Assembly (NCBI RefSeq): GCF_042649045.1
Contig: NZ_JBHSEF010000011.1
Coordinates: 1-64,000 of the forward strand
From: Chryseomicrobium palamuruense
Lineage (GTDB): Bacteria > Bacillota > Bacilli > Bacillales_A > Planococcaceae
DNA: 64,000 nt
Direction: 5' to 3'
Below the pieces are notes generated by a model, which was not told where the DNA came from, searched no databases, and saw nothing but the letters and a program-made list of their open reading frames with translations. Both the position numbers and the translations under genes were made by a program. Positions 15,245 through 23,254 of this stretch are shown here, one piece after another; the first letter of the stretch is position 1; each line of letters starts with the position of its first letter.

Positions 15245-16603
15245 GTGAAACGTATATTAATTGCCAATCGAGGCGAAATTGCAAGTCGAATTATTCGAAC
15301 ATGTACGCGACTTGGCATTGAGACCATCGCTGTCTACTCCGAAGCGGATCAAGATATGCCATTTGTAAAAGAAGCGACCGTTTCTCGTTTAATTGGTCCT
15401 GCACCCGTGAACCAATCCTATTTAAATAAAGACGTCATCATTCAAGTGGCCAAGGAAGAAGGGGCAGAAGCCATTCATCCGGGGTACGGGTTTCTATCTG
15501 AAAATGCAGAGTTTGTGAGAGAAATTGAACAAGCAGGCATTCGATTCATTGGACCTTCTGCAGATACGATTGACAAAATGGGTGATAAGATTGCTTCACG
15601 AGAGACGATGAAACAGGCAGGGGTACCTGTTGTTCCGGGAACAGAAGATGGATTACAAACGGTTGAGGAAGCTATTCAGTTTGCAAGCAGCATAGGGTAT
15701 CCTATCATGCTAAAAGCTTCTGGTGGCGGTGGCGGTATTGGTATGGTGAAATGCGATACCGAAGAGGTACTCGCAAAACAGTTTATGGGAATCAAAACGC
15801 GAGCTAAAAATTATTTTGGAAATGATGCAGTTTTCGTGGAGAAATATGTTGAACCAGCACGTCACATTGAAGTTCAAATCTTTGGCGATGTAAATGGCTC
15901 GGTGTTTCACTTGTTCGAGCGTAATTGTTCAGTTCAACGCCGAAATCAAAAAGTCATTGAAGAAGCACCATCTCCTCATTTATCTGACGATACAAAAAAG
16001 CGTCTATATGATGCTGCTGTCAAAGCAGCAAATGCAGTGAATTATCAAAATGCAGGAACTGTCGAATTTATTATGGATGCAGATGAAAACTTCTATTTCT
16101 TAGAAATGAATACACGTCTTCAGGTAGAGCATCCCATCACGGAAGCTATTACAGGCGTTGATTTGGTTGAATGGCAGTTATTGACCGTAATGGGGAAACC
16201 ACTACCAGTGAAGTCCCAAGAAGAAATCACAATGCGGGGTCATGCGATTGAATTCCGGCTGTATGCAGAAGATTCGCTCCGTTTTATGCCTTCCCCAGGT
16301 AAGTTAGTGGAAATGACACTTCCTGAAGGCGATGGAAAGCGAATTGACGCTGGCTATCAAGCTGGAAACACAGTCACGCCTTATTACGATCCGATGATTG
16401 CGAAAATGATTGTCTATGGAGAGAGTCGCGAGAAAGCTATCCTTAAAGCGGAAGAACTGCTTGCAGCTTCTCATGTAGAAGGAGTGAAATCGAATCTCGA
16501 CTTTTTCCGAGATTTCATCTCCTATTCCGCCTTCAAAGAAGGCAGTTACGCAACGAATGTAATTGAGCACTACCGACAACATCAATTGGAGGAATCAAAA
16601 TGA
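15245..16603 (+). CDS. Acyl-CoA carboxylase biotin carboxylase subunit
   Basis: 452 residues with the biotin carboxylase signature: I-L-I-A-N-R-G-E-I-A-S-R at the N-terminus, the glycine-rich ATP loop K-A-S-G-G-G-G-G-I-G-M near 157, R-H-I-E-V-Q-I-F-G-D near 203 and E-M-N-T-R-L-Q-V-E-H near 286. It carboxylates biotin on the downstream carrier with ATP and bicarbonate. GTG start after GGAAGGGGAG. It overlaps the carrier gene by four bases. The operon context (separate small carrier plus carboxyltransferase) marks it as a propionyl/acyl-CoA carboxylase subunit rather than the fatty-acid-synthesis accC. Confidence 0.92.
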   Translation: MKRILIANRGEIASRIIRTCTRLGIETIAVYSEADQDMPFVKEATVSRLIGPAPVNQSYLNKDVIIQVAKEEGAEAIHPGYGFLSENAEFVREIEQAGIRFIGPSADTIDKMGDKIASRETMKQAGVPVVPGTEDGLQTVEEAIQFASSIGYPIMLKASGGGGGIGMVKCDTEEVLAKQFMGIKTRAKNYFGNDAVFVEKYVEPARHIEVQIFGDVNGSVFHLFERNCSVQRRNQKVIEEAPSPHLSDDTKKRLYDAAVKAANAVNYQNAGTVEFIMDADENFYFLEMNTRLQVEHPITEAITGVDLVEWQLLTVMGKPLPVKSQEEITMRGHAIEFRLYAEDSLRFMPSPGKLVEMTLPEGDGKRIDAGYQAGNTVTPYYDPMIAKMIVYGESREKAILKAEELLAASHVEGVKSNLDFFRDFISYSAFKEGSYATNVIEHYRQHQLEESK

Positions 16604-16812
16604 AAACACTGGTCTCAACAATGGCAGGAACCGTATTTACATTAAACAAAGCAGTAGGTGAAGAAGTCACAACAGGGGATGTTGTACTAATACTAGAATC
16701 TATGAAAATGGAAATTCCAGTTGAATCTGACCAAGCTGGGAAAATTGCAGAAATTCATGTGGCAGAAGGGGATTTTGTAAACGAAGGAGATACACTCGTC
16801 ACTTTCGAATAA
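16600..16812 (+). CDS. Biotin carboxyl carrier (biotin/lipoyl attachment) protein
   Basis: 70 residues, a minimal biotinyl domain with the attachment motif LESMKMEIPV; the lysine in M-K-M is the biotinylated residue (about 36). It resembles B. subtilis YngHB. It starts inside the end of the biotin carboxylase gene (ATGA overlap) and is followed 21 bases later by the carboxyltransferase, forming a complete acyl-CoA carboxylase set. Confidence 0.93.
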   Translation: MKTLVSTMAGTVFTLNKAVGEEVTTGDVVLILESMKMEIPVESDQAGKIAEIHVAEGDFVNEGDTLVTFE

Positions 16813-16833
16813 TACATCTAGGGGGAGAAGTGC

Positions 16834-18372
16834 ATGGTGACAAAGTCATATAACGAACGTCTCGAGGAGAAAGTGCAAACGATCTTTAACGGTGGACATT
16901 CGAAATATCATGAAAAGATGAAAGAACAGGGGAAATTATTTGTTCGAGACCGCCTAGCTCTTCTTTTTGATAACGGAGAGTATAAGGAAGATGCGAAATT
17001 TGCCAATAATGAAGCAGGCGATTTACCAGCAGATGGTGTGGTCACGGCGATGGGGAAAGTCGGCGGCCAGATGGTCTGTGTCATGGCGAATGACTCAACT
17101 GTAAAAGCGGGGTCTTGGGGATCGCGTACAGTGGAAAAAATCATTCGTATTCAAGAAGTAGCTGAAAAAAATCGTTTGCCTCTTCTCTATCTCGTCGATT
17201 CTGCGGGAGCACGAATTACCGACCAACTGGATATGTTTCCGAACCGCCGTGGTGCAGGACGAATCTTCCATAATCAAGTGCGTCTGTCTGGGTTTATTCC
17301 GCAGATTTGTTTACTATTTGGACCTTCTGCAGCTGGTGGCGCGTATATCCCGGCCTTCTGTGATATCGTCATCATGGTGGATGGCAATGCGTCCATGTAT
17401 CTTGGATCGCCCCGTATGGCGGAAAAGGTCATTGGAGAGAAGGTGACGCTTGAAGAAATGGGTGGAGCCCGTATGCACTGCTCGATCAGCGGATGCGGCG
17501 ATGTGCTGGCAGAAAATGAGGAACAAGCCATTGAGCTGGCTAAATCCTACCTCTCCTTCTTCCCAGCAAACTTTTTGGAACAGCCACCTGTAAGAGGAGC
17601 GGTTCAACCAAAAGAAGGACGTTCACTCGAAGAGATTATTCCAGAAAATCAAAATGCACCATTTGATATGTATGAAGCAATCGACCAATTGATTGATGAA
17701 GGAAGCTTCTTTGAAATCAAAAAATTATTTGCTTCTGAACTAATCACTGGGCTAGCACGTATCGATGGTAAGCCTGTGGGGATTATCGCCAACCAGCCTA
17801 AAGTTAAAGGTGGCGTATTGTTTATTGATTCAGCGGATAAAGGGGCCAAATTTATCTCTTTATGCGATGCCTTCCATATTCCGTTGCTATTCTTAGCGGA
17901 TGTCCCTGGATTTATGATTGGGACAAAAGTAGAACGTGGTGGAATCATTCGTCATGGAGCGAAACTGATTGCAGCCATGAGTTCAGCTACAGTGCCAAAG
18001 ATTTCAGTAGTGGTCCGAAAAGCATATGGCGCTGGATTATATGCGATGGCAGGCCCAGCGTTTGAACCGGATGTATGTATTGCGTTGCCAACAGCCCAAA
18101 TCGCTGTTATGGGTCCAGAAGCAGCTGTAAATGCTGTGTACTCAAAAAAGATTGAATCCATTGAAGATCCAAAGGAAAGACTTGCCTATGTGCAAGAAAA
18201 ACATGCAGAATATAAAAAGGAAATCGATATTTATAAATTGGCTTCTGAGATGATTGTCGATGAAATCATTGCACCTTCTCAGTTGCGTCAAGAACTAGTG
18301 GAGCGTTTGGAGCTTTATGCTACTAAGCATATCCCAGCACCACCGCGTAAACATCCGGTATATCCAGTTTAA
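16834..18372 (+). CDS. Acyl-CoA carboxylase carboxyltransferase subunit (PCC beta-like)
   Basis: 512 residues of the carboxyltransferase family that joins the CT-beta and CT-alpha halves in one chain. It has two crotonase-like folds: G-P-S-A-A-G-G-A-Y-I-P-A near 164-175 in the N-half and A-D-V-P-G-F-M-I-G near 352 with K-A-Y-G-A-G-L-Y-A-M near 394 in the C-half. It transfers carboxyl from biotin to an acyl-CoA, most likely propionyl-CoA or a branched acyl-CoA. There is no HMG-CoA lyase gene nearby, so leucine degradation is not directly supported. Confidence 0.92.
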   Translation: MVTKSYNERLEEKVQTIFNGGHSKYHEKMKEQGKLFVRDRLALLFDNGEYKEDAKFANNEAGDLPADGVVTAMGKVGGQMVCVMANDSTVKAGSWGSRTVEKIIRIQEVAEKNRLPLLYLVDSAGARITDQLDMFPNRRGAGRIFHNQVRLSGFIPQICLLFGPSAAGGAYIPAFCDIVIMVDGNASMYLGSPRMAEKVIGEKVTLEEMGGARMHCSISGCGDVLAENEEQAIELAKSYLSFFPANFLEQPPVRGAVQPKEGRSLEEIIPENQNAPFDMYEAIDQLIDEGSFFEIKKLFASELITGLARIDGKPVGIIANQPKVKGGVLFIDSADKGAKFISLCDAFHIPLLFLADVPGFMIGTKVERGGIIRHGAKLIAAMSSATVPKISVVVRKAYGAGLYAMAGPAFEPDVCIALPTAQIAVMGPEAAVNAVYSKKIESIEDPKERLAYVQEKHAEYKKEIDIYKLASEMIVDEIIAPSQLRQELVERLELYATKHIPAPPRKHPVYPV

Positions 18373-18374
18373 GT

Positions 18375-18402
18375 AGTCTACCCTTAGGGGTAGACTTTTT
18401 TT
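18375..18402 (+). terminator. Terminator of the acyl-CoA carboxylase operon
   Basis: Stem AGTCTACCC (18375-18383) with GGGTAGACT (18388-18396) and a T tail. Confidence 0.88.
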
Positions 18403-18424
18403 CGAACATAAGGGGGGAGAATTA

Positions 18425-19288
18425 ATGAAAGTAGGCATTGTTGGAGCAGGAGCTATTGGGTTGTTGACTGCCAAACTTCTAGAAGATTTTGGACATCAAG
18501 TGCTTGTCCTTCAGCGAACAAAGAAGGAAGTACCGATGTTGTTTCAAACCCCATCAGGAGATCTTGAAATGGTCTCATTTTCGGTGACGGATAACTGGGA
18601 GGACGTCGAAAGTGTTGAGTTGTTAATCGTAGCGACCAAAGCCTATCATCTTCCTGCAGTCCTACCTCAGTTACGAACTTATCCAGGCCCTCTATTGTTC
18701 ATACAAAACGGCTTAGTTTCTAATTTAGTGGCAAAAAAGTTGAAGGAGACAGCGAATGTATTTGGAAGCGTGGATCATGGGGCTACCATACAAGACGGAA
18801 TACTAATGCATACTGGACATGGTTCGATCCGCTTTGGAGGAGAGGAAAAATTTGCTTACTTAGCGACTGAACTTGGGCCTGTTCTTAAATGGGAAAGTCA
18901 TATTGAACACGTTCTACTCAGAAAGGCTGCTCTAAATACATTAATAAACCCTTTGACGGCCCTTCTCGATGTGCGGAACGGAACTCTCAGTGAAAATAAA
19001 GCATTGCAACGTGCTGTCATTTCCCATTATGATGAACTTATTCTCGGTATTCCGGTACTCGAAGAACTATTGTCTCTAGAAGATGTGTTCGACCTAATCA
19101 AACGAACGAGTACAAACACTTCTTCAATGCGAAATGATGTTTTACGTGGAGAGGAAACAGAAGTCGACTATATCGTGAAGCCGCTCCTCGAGATAGCAGA
19201 AAAAGAAGGACGCTATTTACCGATTACCGGTTATTTATATGAATTGATTCAATCGAAAAGAGGTGAATACGATCGAAAGTATACTTAG
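18425..19288 (+). CDS. panE: 2-dehydropantoate 2-reductase (ketopantoate reductase)
   Basis: 287 residues. It has the N-terminal NADP-binding G-A-G-A-I-G-L-L (7-14), A-T-K-A-Y-H in the middle and K-A-A-L-N-T-L-I-N-P-L-T-A-L (about 174-187) containing the catalytic lysine and asparagine of the ApbA/PanE family. It reduces ketopantoate to pantoate for pantothenate and CoA synthesis. This is the position of B. subtilis ylbQ. The ATG follows AAGGGGGGAG. Its 3' end overlaps the DUF3397 gene by 26 bases. Confidence 0.88.
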   Translation: MKVGIVGAGAIGLLTAKLLEDFGHQVLVLQRTKKEVPMLFQTPSGDLEMVSFSVTDNWEDVESVELLIVATKAYHLPAVLPQLRTYPGPLLFIQNGLVSNLVAKKLKETANVFGSVDHGATIQDGILMHTGHGSIRFGGEEKFAYLATELGPVLKWESHIEHVLLRKAALNTLINPLTALLDVRNGTLSENKALQRAVISHYDELILGIPVLEELLSLEDVFDLIKRTSTNTSSMRNDVLRGEETEVDYIVKPLLEIAEKEGRYLPITGYLYELIQSKRGEYDRKYT

Positions 19289-19652
19289 TGTATTCATCAT
19301 TTTTCCTGTTCTTGTGTTTATTATCGTCTGGTTCATAGGAAAAATGATGGGAATACGAAAAAAGAGGCGGACAGGTCTTGCTGCGGATATCACCACCATT
19401 GCTCTTTTCTTCGCAGTGGCCATTGTCTATGATTCTCTCTCTTTTCCAAACGTAATGACGAATCTTCTATTATTTCTTGTGCTTATTGCTATTATTCTCG
19501 TTATTGTCTTATGGAAAAATAAGAGTGATGTGGGACCTCGTGTGATTTTTCGACTACTTTGGCGTATCTATTTTTTAGTTTTATCGATTCTTTACTTCCT
19601 CGGTTGGGTTTTTGGGATTTTTCAATCCATTACCGAATATGTAAGCGGATAG
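19263..19652 (+). CDS. DUF3397 family membrane protein
   Basis: 129 residues with four predicted transmembrane segments and a short basic loop (M-G-I-R-K-K-R-R-T-G) after the first. Proteins of this family lie between panE and bshC in many Bacillales and have no known function. The GTG start at 19263 is inside panE, with AAAGAGG upstream giving coupled translation. Confidence 0.8.
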   Translation: MNTIESILSVFIIFPVLVFIIVWFIGKMMGIRKKRRTGLAADITTIALFFAVAIVYDSLSFPNVMTNLLLFLVLIAIILVIVLWKNKSDVGPRVIFRLLWRIYFLVLSILYFLGWVFGIFQSITEYVSG

Positions 19653-19715
19653 TTTTAATTTGAGATATGATTTTGCTATACTCGTATACGTATTCAAGAC
19701 AGAAGAGGTGTCCCT

Positions 19716-21335
19716 ATGATCGTATCAACTTATCCGCAGCCAAAAGCACCGGATTTTTATACTACATATATTAATAAATTTGAAAAATTGAATTCCTATT
19801 TTACTTACCCTTGGCATGATGCGGCTTGGGCGTCACGTGTGGGCGAGACGCTTTATCCTGAACATCGTAGAAAAGATTTGGTTGATACGATACGTAGAGG
19901 TATGAGAGGTACGGAGCTACATGAAGCTCAATTAACAAACCTACAACTACTTGAGAAAAATGCACTTGTAACTGTAGCTGGTCAGCAGACCGGGATTCTA
20001 ACAGGACCGCTCTATTCTATTCACAAAGCGGTCACTGCCATAATACTGGCTAAGCAGATCCATGAAAAAACCGGTCAGCCGATGGTGCCGGTATTCTGGA
20101 TGGCCGGTGAAGACCATGACATCTTAGAGGTGAATCATTTTTTCATCGAGAAGAACCGGGAAGTCACTAAGCTGTCATTGTCCATTGAAGCACTGTCGAC
20201 AGAGATGGTAGCGGATCAAACAATCGATGCTTCTGAATTAAAAGGACTACTTCATCAAGCATTTGTCGCTATGCCTGAAACAGAGCATACAAGTGAATTA
20301 TGGAAATTCTTAATGGAACTAGCAGAAAAGTATGGGTCATATAAAGAGTTTTTCTTACAGGCATTTCAACATTTCTTCCAGCATCACGGATTATTGTTCG
20401 TCAATTCCAGTGATCCAGCGATGCGAGAAATGGGTAAGCCGTTTACGATTCAGTTAATTGAAGAGAATGCCGCACTTCGTGAGGCGGTCTACGAAAAAGA
20501 ACAGCAACTTTCTTCGGAAGGCTATGGATTTCCTATTCAATGTCGTATGGAAAACGCCCATTTATTTTATGTGAAAGATAATCATCGGTACTTATTAGAA
20601 GCGACGGATGAAGGATTTGCAAATGAGGATTTAAAGAAGTCGTGGACAAAAGAAGAATTAATCCAAGAAGTTGACCGCAACCCTTCTTGCATTAGTCACA
20701 ATGTCGTCACGAGACCTCTTATGCAACAATTCCTCCTTCCGGTTCATACGTTTATCGGAGGACCGGGAGAAATAGCTTACTGGGCACTTCTAAAAGAAGC
20801 GTTTGAAGCTGTCCAATTAAAGATGCCGATAGTCTCGCCACGTTTTAGTATTACTTTATTGCCTGTTGCCATCGAACAGAAGATGGATGACGTGCAAGTT
20901 ACAATTGAAGAAGTATGGAACGGGGAACTTCCTTCACGCTTACATGCTTTTATTGACAATCAAAAAAATAAAGAACTGACAGGACAACTCGACAAGATGG
21001 TGACGTGGTTGGAAGAAGAGTATCGAAATCTTCAAGACATTCTTAAGTCAGAAGAATTTAAAATAGACCCGCTACTCGAAAAGAATAAGTCCATTCACGT
21101 GAAACAACTTTCCTATTTAAATCAAGCGATTGAGGATTTATACTATAAGAGGTTTGATGCAGAAACGGCAAAGTTCTTGGCAATCCAAAATGAACTGGTG
21201 CCAAACGAATCGCTTCAAGAACGGGTTTATTCTCCACTCCATTATTTAAATAAATATGGTCTTCATTTTGTTGATCAACTTGTGTCAATTCCTTATCAAC
21301 TAGATGGAAAACATTATGTCATTCATCTTGCTTAA
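19716..21335 (+). CDS. bshC: Bacillithiol biosynthesis cysteine-adding enzyme BshC
   Basis: 539 residues of the BshC family. Landmarks are V-A-G-Q-Q-T-G-I-L-T-G-P-L-Y (about 87-100), F-W-M-A-G-E-D-H-D (about 126-134) and P-V-H-T-F-I-G-G-P-G-E near 340, followed by a C-terminal coiled coil. It adds cysteine to glucosaminyl-malate, the last step of bacillithiol synthesis. It sits upstream of mraZ as in other Bacillales and has its own terminator. Confidence 0.95.
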   Translation: MIVSTYPQPKAPDFYTTYINKFEKLNSYFTYPWHDAAWASRVGETLYPEHRRKDLVDTIRRGMRGTELHEAQLTNLQLLEKNALVTVAGQQTGILTGPLYSIHKAVTAIILAKQIHEKTGQPMVPVFWMAGEDHDILEVNHFFIEKNREVTKLSLSIEALSTEMVADQTIDASELKGLLHQAFVAMPETEHTSELWKFLMELAEKYGSYKEFFLQAFQHFFQHHGLLFVNSSDPAMREMGKPFTIQLIEENAALREAVYEKEQQLSSEGYGFPIQCRMENAHLFYVKDNHRYLLEATDEGFANEDLKKSWTKEELIQEVDRNPSCISHNVVTRPLMQQFLLPVHTFIGGPGEIAYWALLKEAFEAVQLKMPIVSPRFSITLLPVAIEQKMDDVQVTIEEVWNGELPSRLHAFIDNQKNKELTGQLDKMVTWLEEEYRNLQDILKSEEFKIDPLLEKNKSIHVKQLSYLNQAIEDLYYKRFDAETAKFLAIQNELVPNESLQERVYSPLHYLNKYGLHFVDQLVSIPYQLDGKHYVIHLA

Positions 21336-21361
21336 AAGTCGCCTTTGGCGGCTTTTTTTTA
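21336..21361 (+). terminator. Terminator of bshC
   Basis: An eight-base-pair stem with one G-U pair (AAGTCGCC and GGCGGCTT) and a run of eight T. Confidence 0.85.
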
Positions 21362-21442
21362 TGAAAAATACCGGCTGCAAATTTTTCAAAAGCAAGTAAT
21401 CTAGTACTTTTGAATTTTTTTGACTAGTTTTTAGAAAATTGG

Positions 21443-21467
21443 TGGAGGAAAGTGGGGGATTGTGGTA
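21443..21467 (+). promoter_or_regulatory. MraZ-binding direct repeats ahead of mraZ
   Basis: TGGAG (21443), TGGGG (21453) and TGGTA (21463) recur at exact 10-base steps. This matches the TGGGN-N5 repeats bound by MraZ upstream of its own gene in other bacteria. An extended -10 (TGGTATGTT) overlaps the third repeat, so MraZ binding should affect transcription of the division cluster. Confidence 0.7.
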
Positions 21468-21496
21468 TGTTTATTTCATAAAGTGGGGTGAGTAGC

Positions 21497-21928
21497 ATGT
21501 TCATGGGAGAATATCAGCATTCGCTCGATGCCAAAGGTCGATTAATTGTTCCTGCAAAGTTTAGAGAACATTTGAATGACAACTTTGTCATCACGCGTGG
21601 ACTAGATAACTGCCTTTTTGGCTATCCTATGGATGAATGGCGAAAACTCGAAGAGAAGTTAAAGCAACTTCCAATGACGAAAAAGGATGCACGAGCATTT
21701 ACCCGCTTTTTCTTCTCCGGGGCTACAGAAGTAGAAATCGACAAACAGGGTCGAATTATGATTCCTGCGAACCTTCGCGAGTATGCCAATATGGAAAAAG
21801 AATGTGTGGTTTTAGGTGTATCTAGCCGATTCGAAATTTGGGCAAAAGATGCGTGGGAAGGTTACGCGGAAATCTCAGAAGAGTCGTTTAATGAAATTGC
21901 AGAGAATATGATTGATTTTAATATTTAA
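21497..21928 (+). CDS. mraZ: Transcriptional regulator MraZ
   Basis: 143 residues, the same length as the Bacillus protein. It has two AbrB-like half-domains, each with the D-A-K/K-Q-G-R-I/L-I-V/M-I-P-A signature (residues about 12-22 and 81-92). It binds DNA repeats at its own promoter. I place the start at the ATG at 21497 because GTGGGGTGAG lies upstream and M-F-M-G-E-Y is the family N-terminus; a GTG three codons earlier is the alternative. First gene of the division and wall cluster. Confidence 0.95.
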   Translation: MFMGEYQHSLDAKGRLIVPAKFREHLNDNFVITRGLDNCLFGYPMDEWRKLEEKLKQLPMTKKDARAFTRFFFSGATEVEIDKQGRIMIPANLREYANMEKECVVLGVSSRFEIWAKDAWEGYAEISEESFNEIAENMIDFNI

Positions 21929-21940
21929 GGAGGAAGCCGC

Positions 21941-22891
21941 TTGTTTAACCATACAACTGTCTTGCTTGCTGAAACGGTAGATGGCCTTGCGGTTCGTCCG
22001 GATGGCATCTACGTAGACTGTACCCTGGGCGGAGCAGGTCATAGCGAGTATCTCATCAACCAATTATCAAGTGAAGGTCATCTCTACTGTTTTGATCAAG
22101 ACACAACAGCACTAGAAAACGCAAAAGAAAAATTAAAAGAGTATACAGATCGCGTCACGTTTATTCACTCCAATTTTCGCTTCCTCAAACAAGAGTTAGC
22201 AAAACTTGATGTAAGAGAAGTAGATGGAATTCTATATGATTTAGGTGTTTCTTCGCCACAACTTGATACACCCGAACGCGGTTTTAGTTATCATCACGAT
22301 GCACCTCTAGATATGCGAATGGATCAAACGAGTGAACTTTCCGCCTATCATGTGGTGAACGAATGGCCTTACGAGAAACTCGTCAAAATCTTTTTCCGAT
22401 ACGGGGAAGAGAAGTTCTCAAAACAAGTCGCACGTGAAATTGAACGAGCACGTAAAGAGAAACCAGTTGAGACCACGTTTGAATTAGTCGAACTCATTAA
22501 GCGTGGAATTCCAGCGGCAGCCCGTCGTACGGGCGGACATCCTGCCAAACGCATTTTCCAAGCCATTCGTATTGCTGTAAATGATGAATTAGGTGCTGCG
22601 GAAGATTCTCTTGAAGATGCGCTAACACTTTTAAAACCAAAAGGTCGTATCGCCGTTATTACATTCCATTCATTAGAAGATCGTCTAGTAAAAACGATGT
22701 TTAAAGAAGCTTCCAGTCTTCCGGAGCTTCCTCCGAATTTACCAGTGATTCCAAAAGAATTACAGCCAAAGATGAAGTTAGTAACACGTAAACCAATCGT
22801 TCCAAGCGAAGAAGAATTGGCTGTTAATAATCGCTCTCGGTCCGCAAAACTACGTATTATTGAAAAATTAGAGGAAAAGGGGAGTTTTTAA
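21941..22891 (+). CDS. rsmH: 16S rRNA (cytosine(1402)-N(4))-methyltransferase RsmH
   Basis: 316 residues of the MraW/RsmH family: H-T-T-V-L-L-A-E-T-V at the N-terminus, D-C-T-L-G-G-A-G-H-S-E-Y (about 26-37), G-I-L-Y-D-L-G-V-S-S-P-Q-L-D near 98 and F-H-S-L-E-D-R near 243. It methylates C1402 of 16S rRNA. TTG start after AAGGAGGAAGC. It is followed without a gap by ftsL. Confidence 0.96.
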   Translation: MFNHTTVLLAETVDGLAVRPDGIYVDCTLGGAGHSEYLINQLSSEGHLYCFDQDTTALENAKEKLKEYTDRVTFIHSNFRFLKQELAKLDVREVDGILYDLGVSSPQLDTPERGFSYHHDAPLDMRMDQTSELSAYHVVNEWPYEKLVKIFFRYGEEKFSKQVAREIERARKEKPVETTFELVELIKRGIPAAARRTGGHPAKRIFQAIRIAVNDELGAAEDSLEDALTLLKPKGRIAVITFHSLEDRLVKTMFKEASSLPELPPNLPVIPKELQPKMKLVTRKPIVPSEEELAVNNRSRSAKLRIIEKLEEKGSF

Positions 22892-23254
22892 ATGGCGCTG
22901 CGACAACCGGTTCAACCAAATCCATACATACAACGTCCCTCAGTCTCTGATACATACACATCTCCTAACACACATAAGAAATTCTTTACTAAGGGAGAAA
23001 AAATCCTTTTTGCTGCTTTCGTGGCAATATGTGCAGTACTCATGATTTTCATCGTCCAAACACAATCGGACGTGCGTGCTGTCGACCTTCAGATTCAACA
23101 GATGGAACGACAGATCGACACGGTGAACCGAGAAAATACCGACCTTTCCATTCAAGTTGCGGAGCTTTCTAGCTATGAAAGAATTTGGCTAAAAGCAAAA
23201 GAACTAGGCTTAACACTAAATGAGAAAAATGTGAAGGTTGTGTCTGGTGAATGA
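22892..23254 (+). CDS. ftsL: Cell division protein FtsL
   Basis: 120 residues: a cytoplasmic Pro/Thr-rich tail, one transmembrane helix (about 42-62) and a periplasm-facing leucine-zipper-like coiled coil (about 66-95) ending in K-E-L-G-L-T-L. It forms the FtsL-DivIC-DivIB complex at the division septum. The start codon follows the rsmH stop at once, and it overlaps pbpB by four bases. Confidence 0.9.
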   Translation: MALRQPVQPNPYIQRPSVSDTYTSPNTHKKFFTKGEKILFAAFVAICAVLMIFIVQTQSDVRAVDLQIQQMERQIDTVNRENTDLSIQVAELSSYERIWLKAKELGLTLNEKNVKVVSGE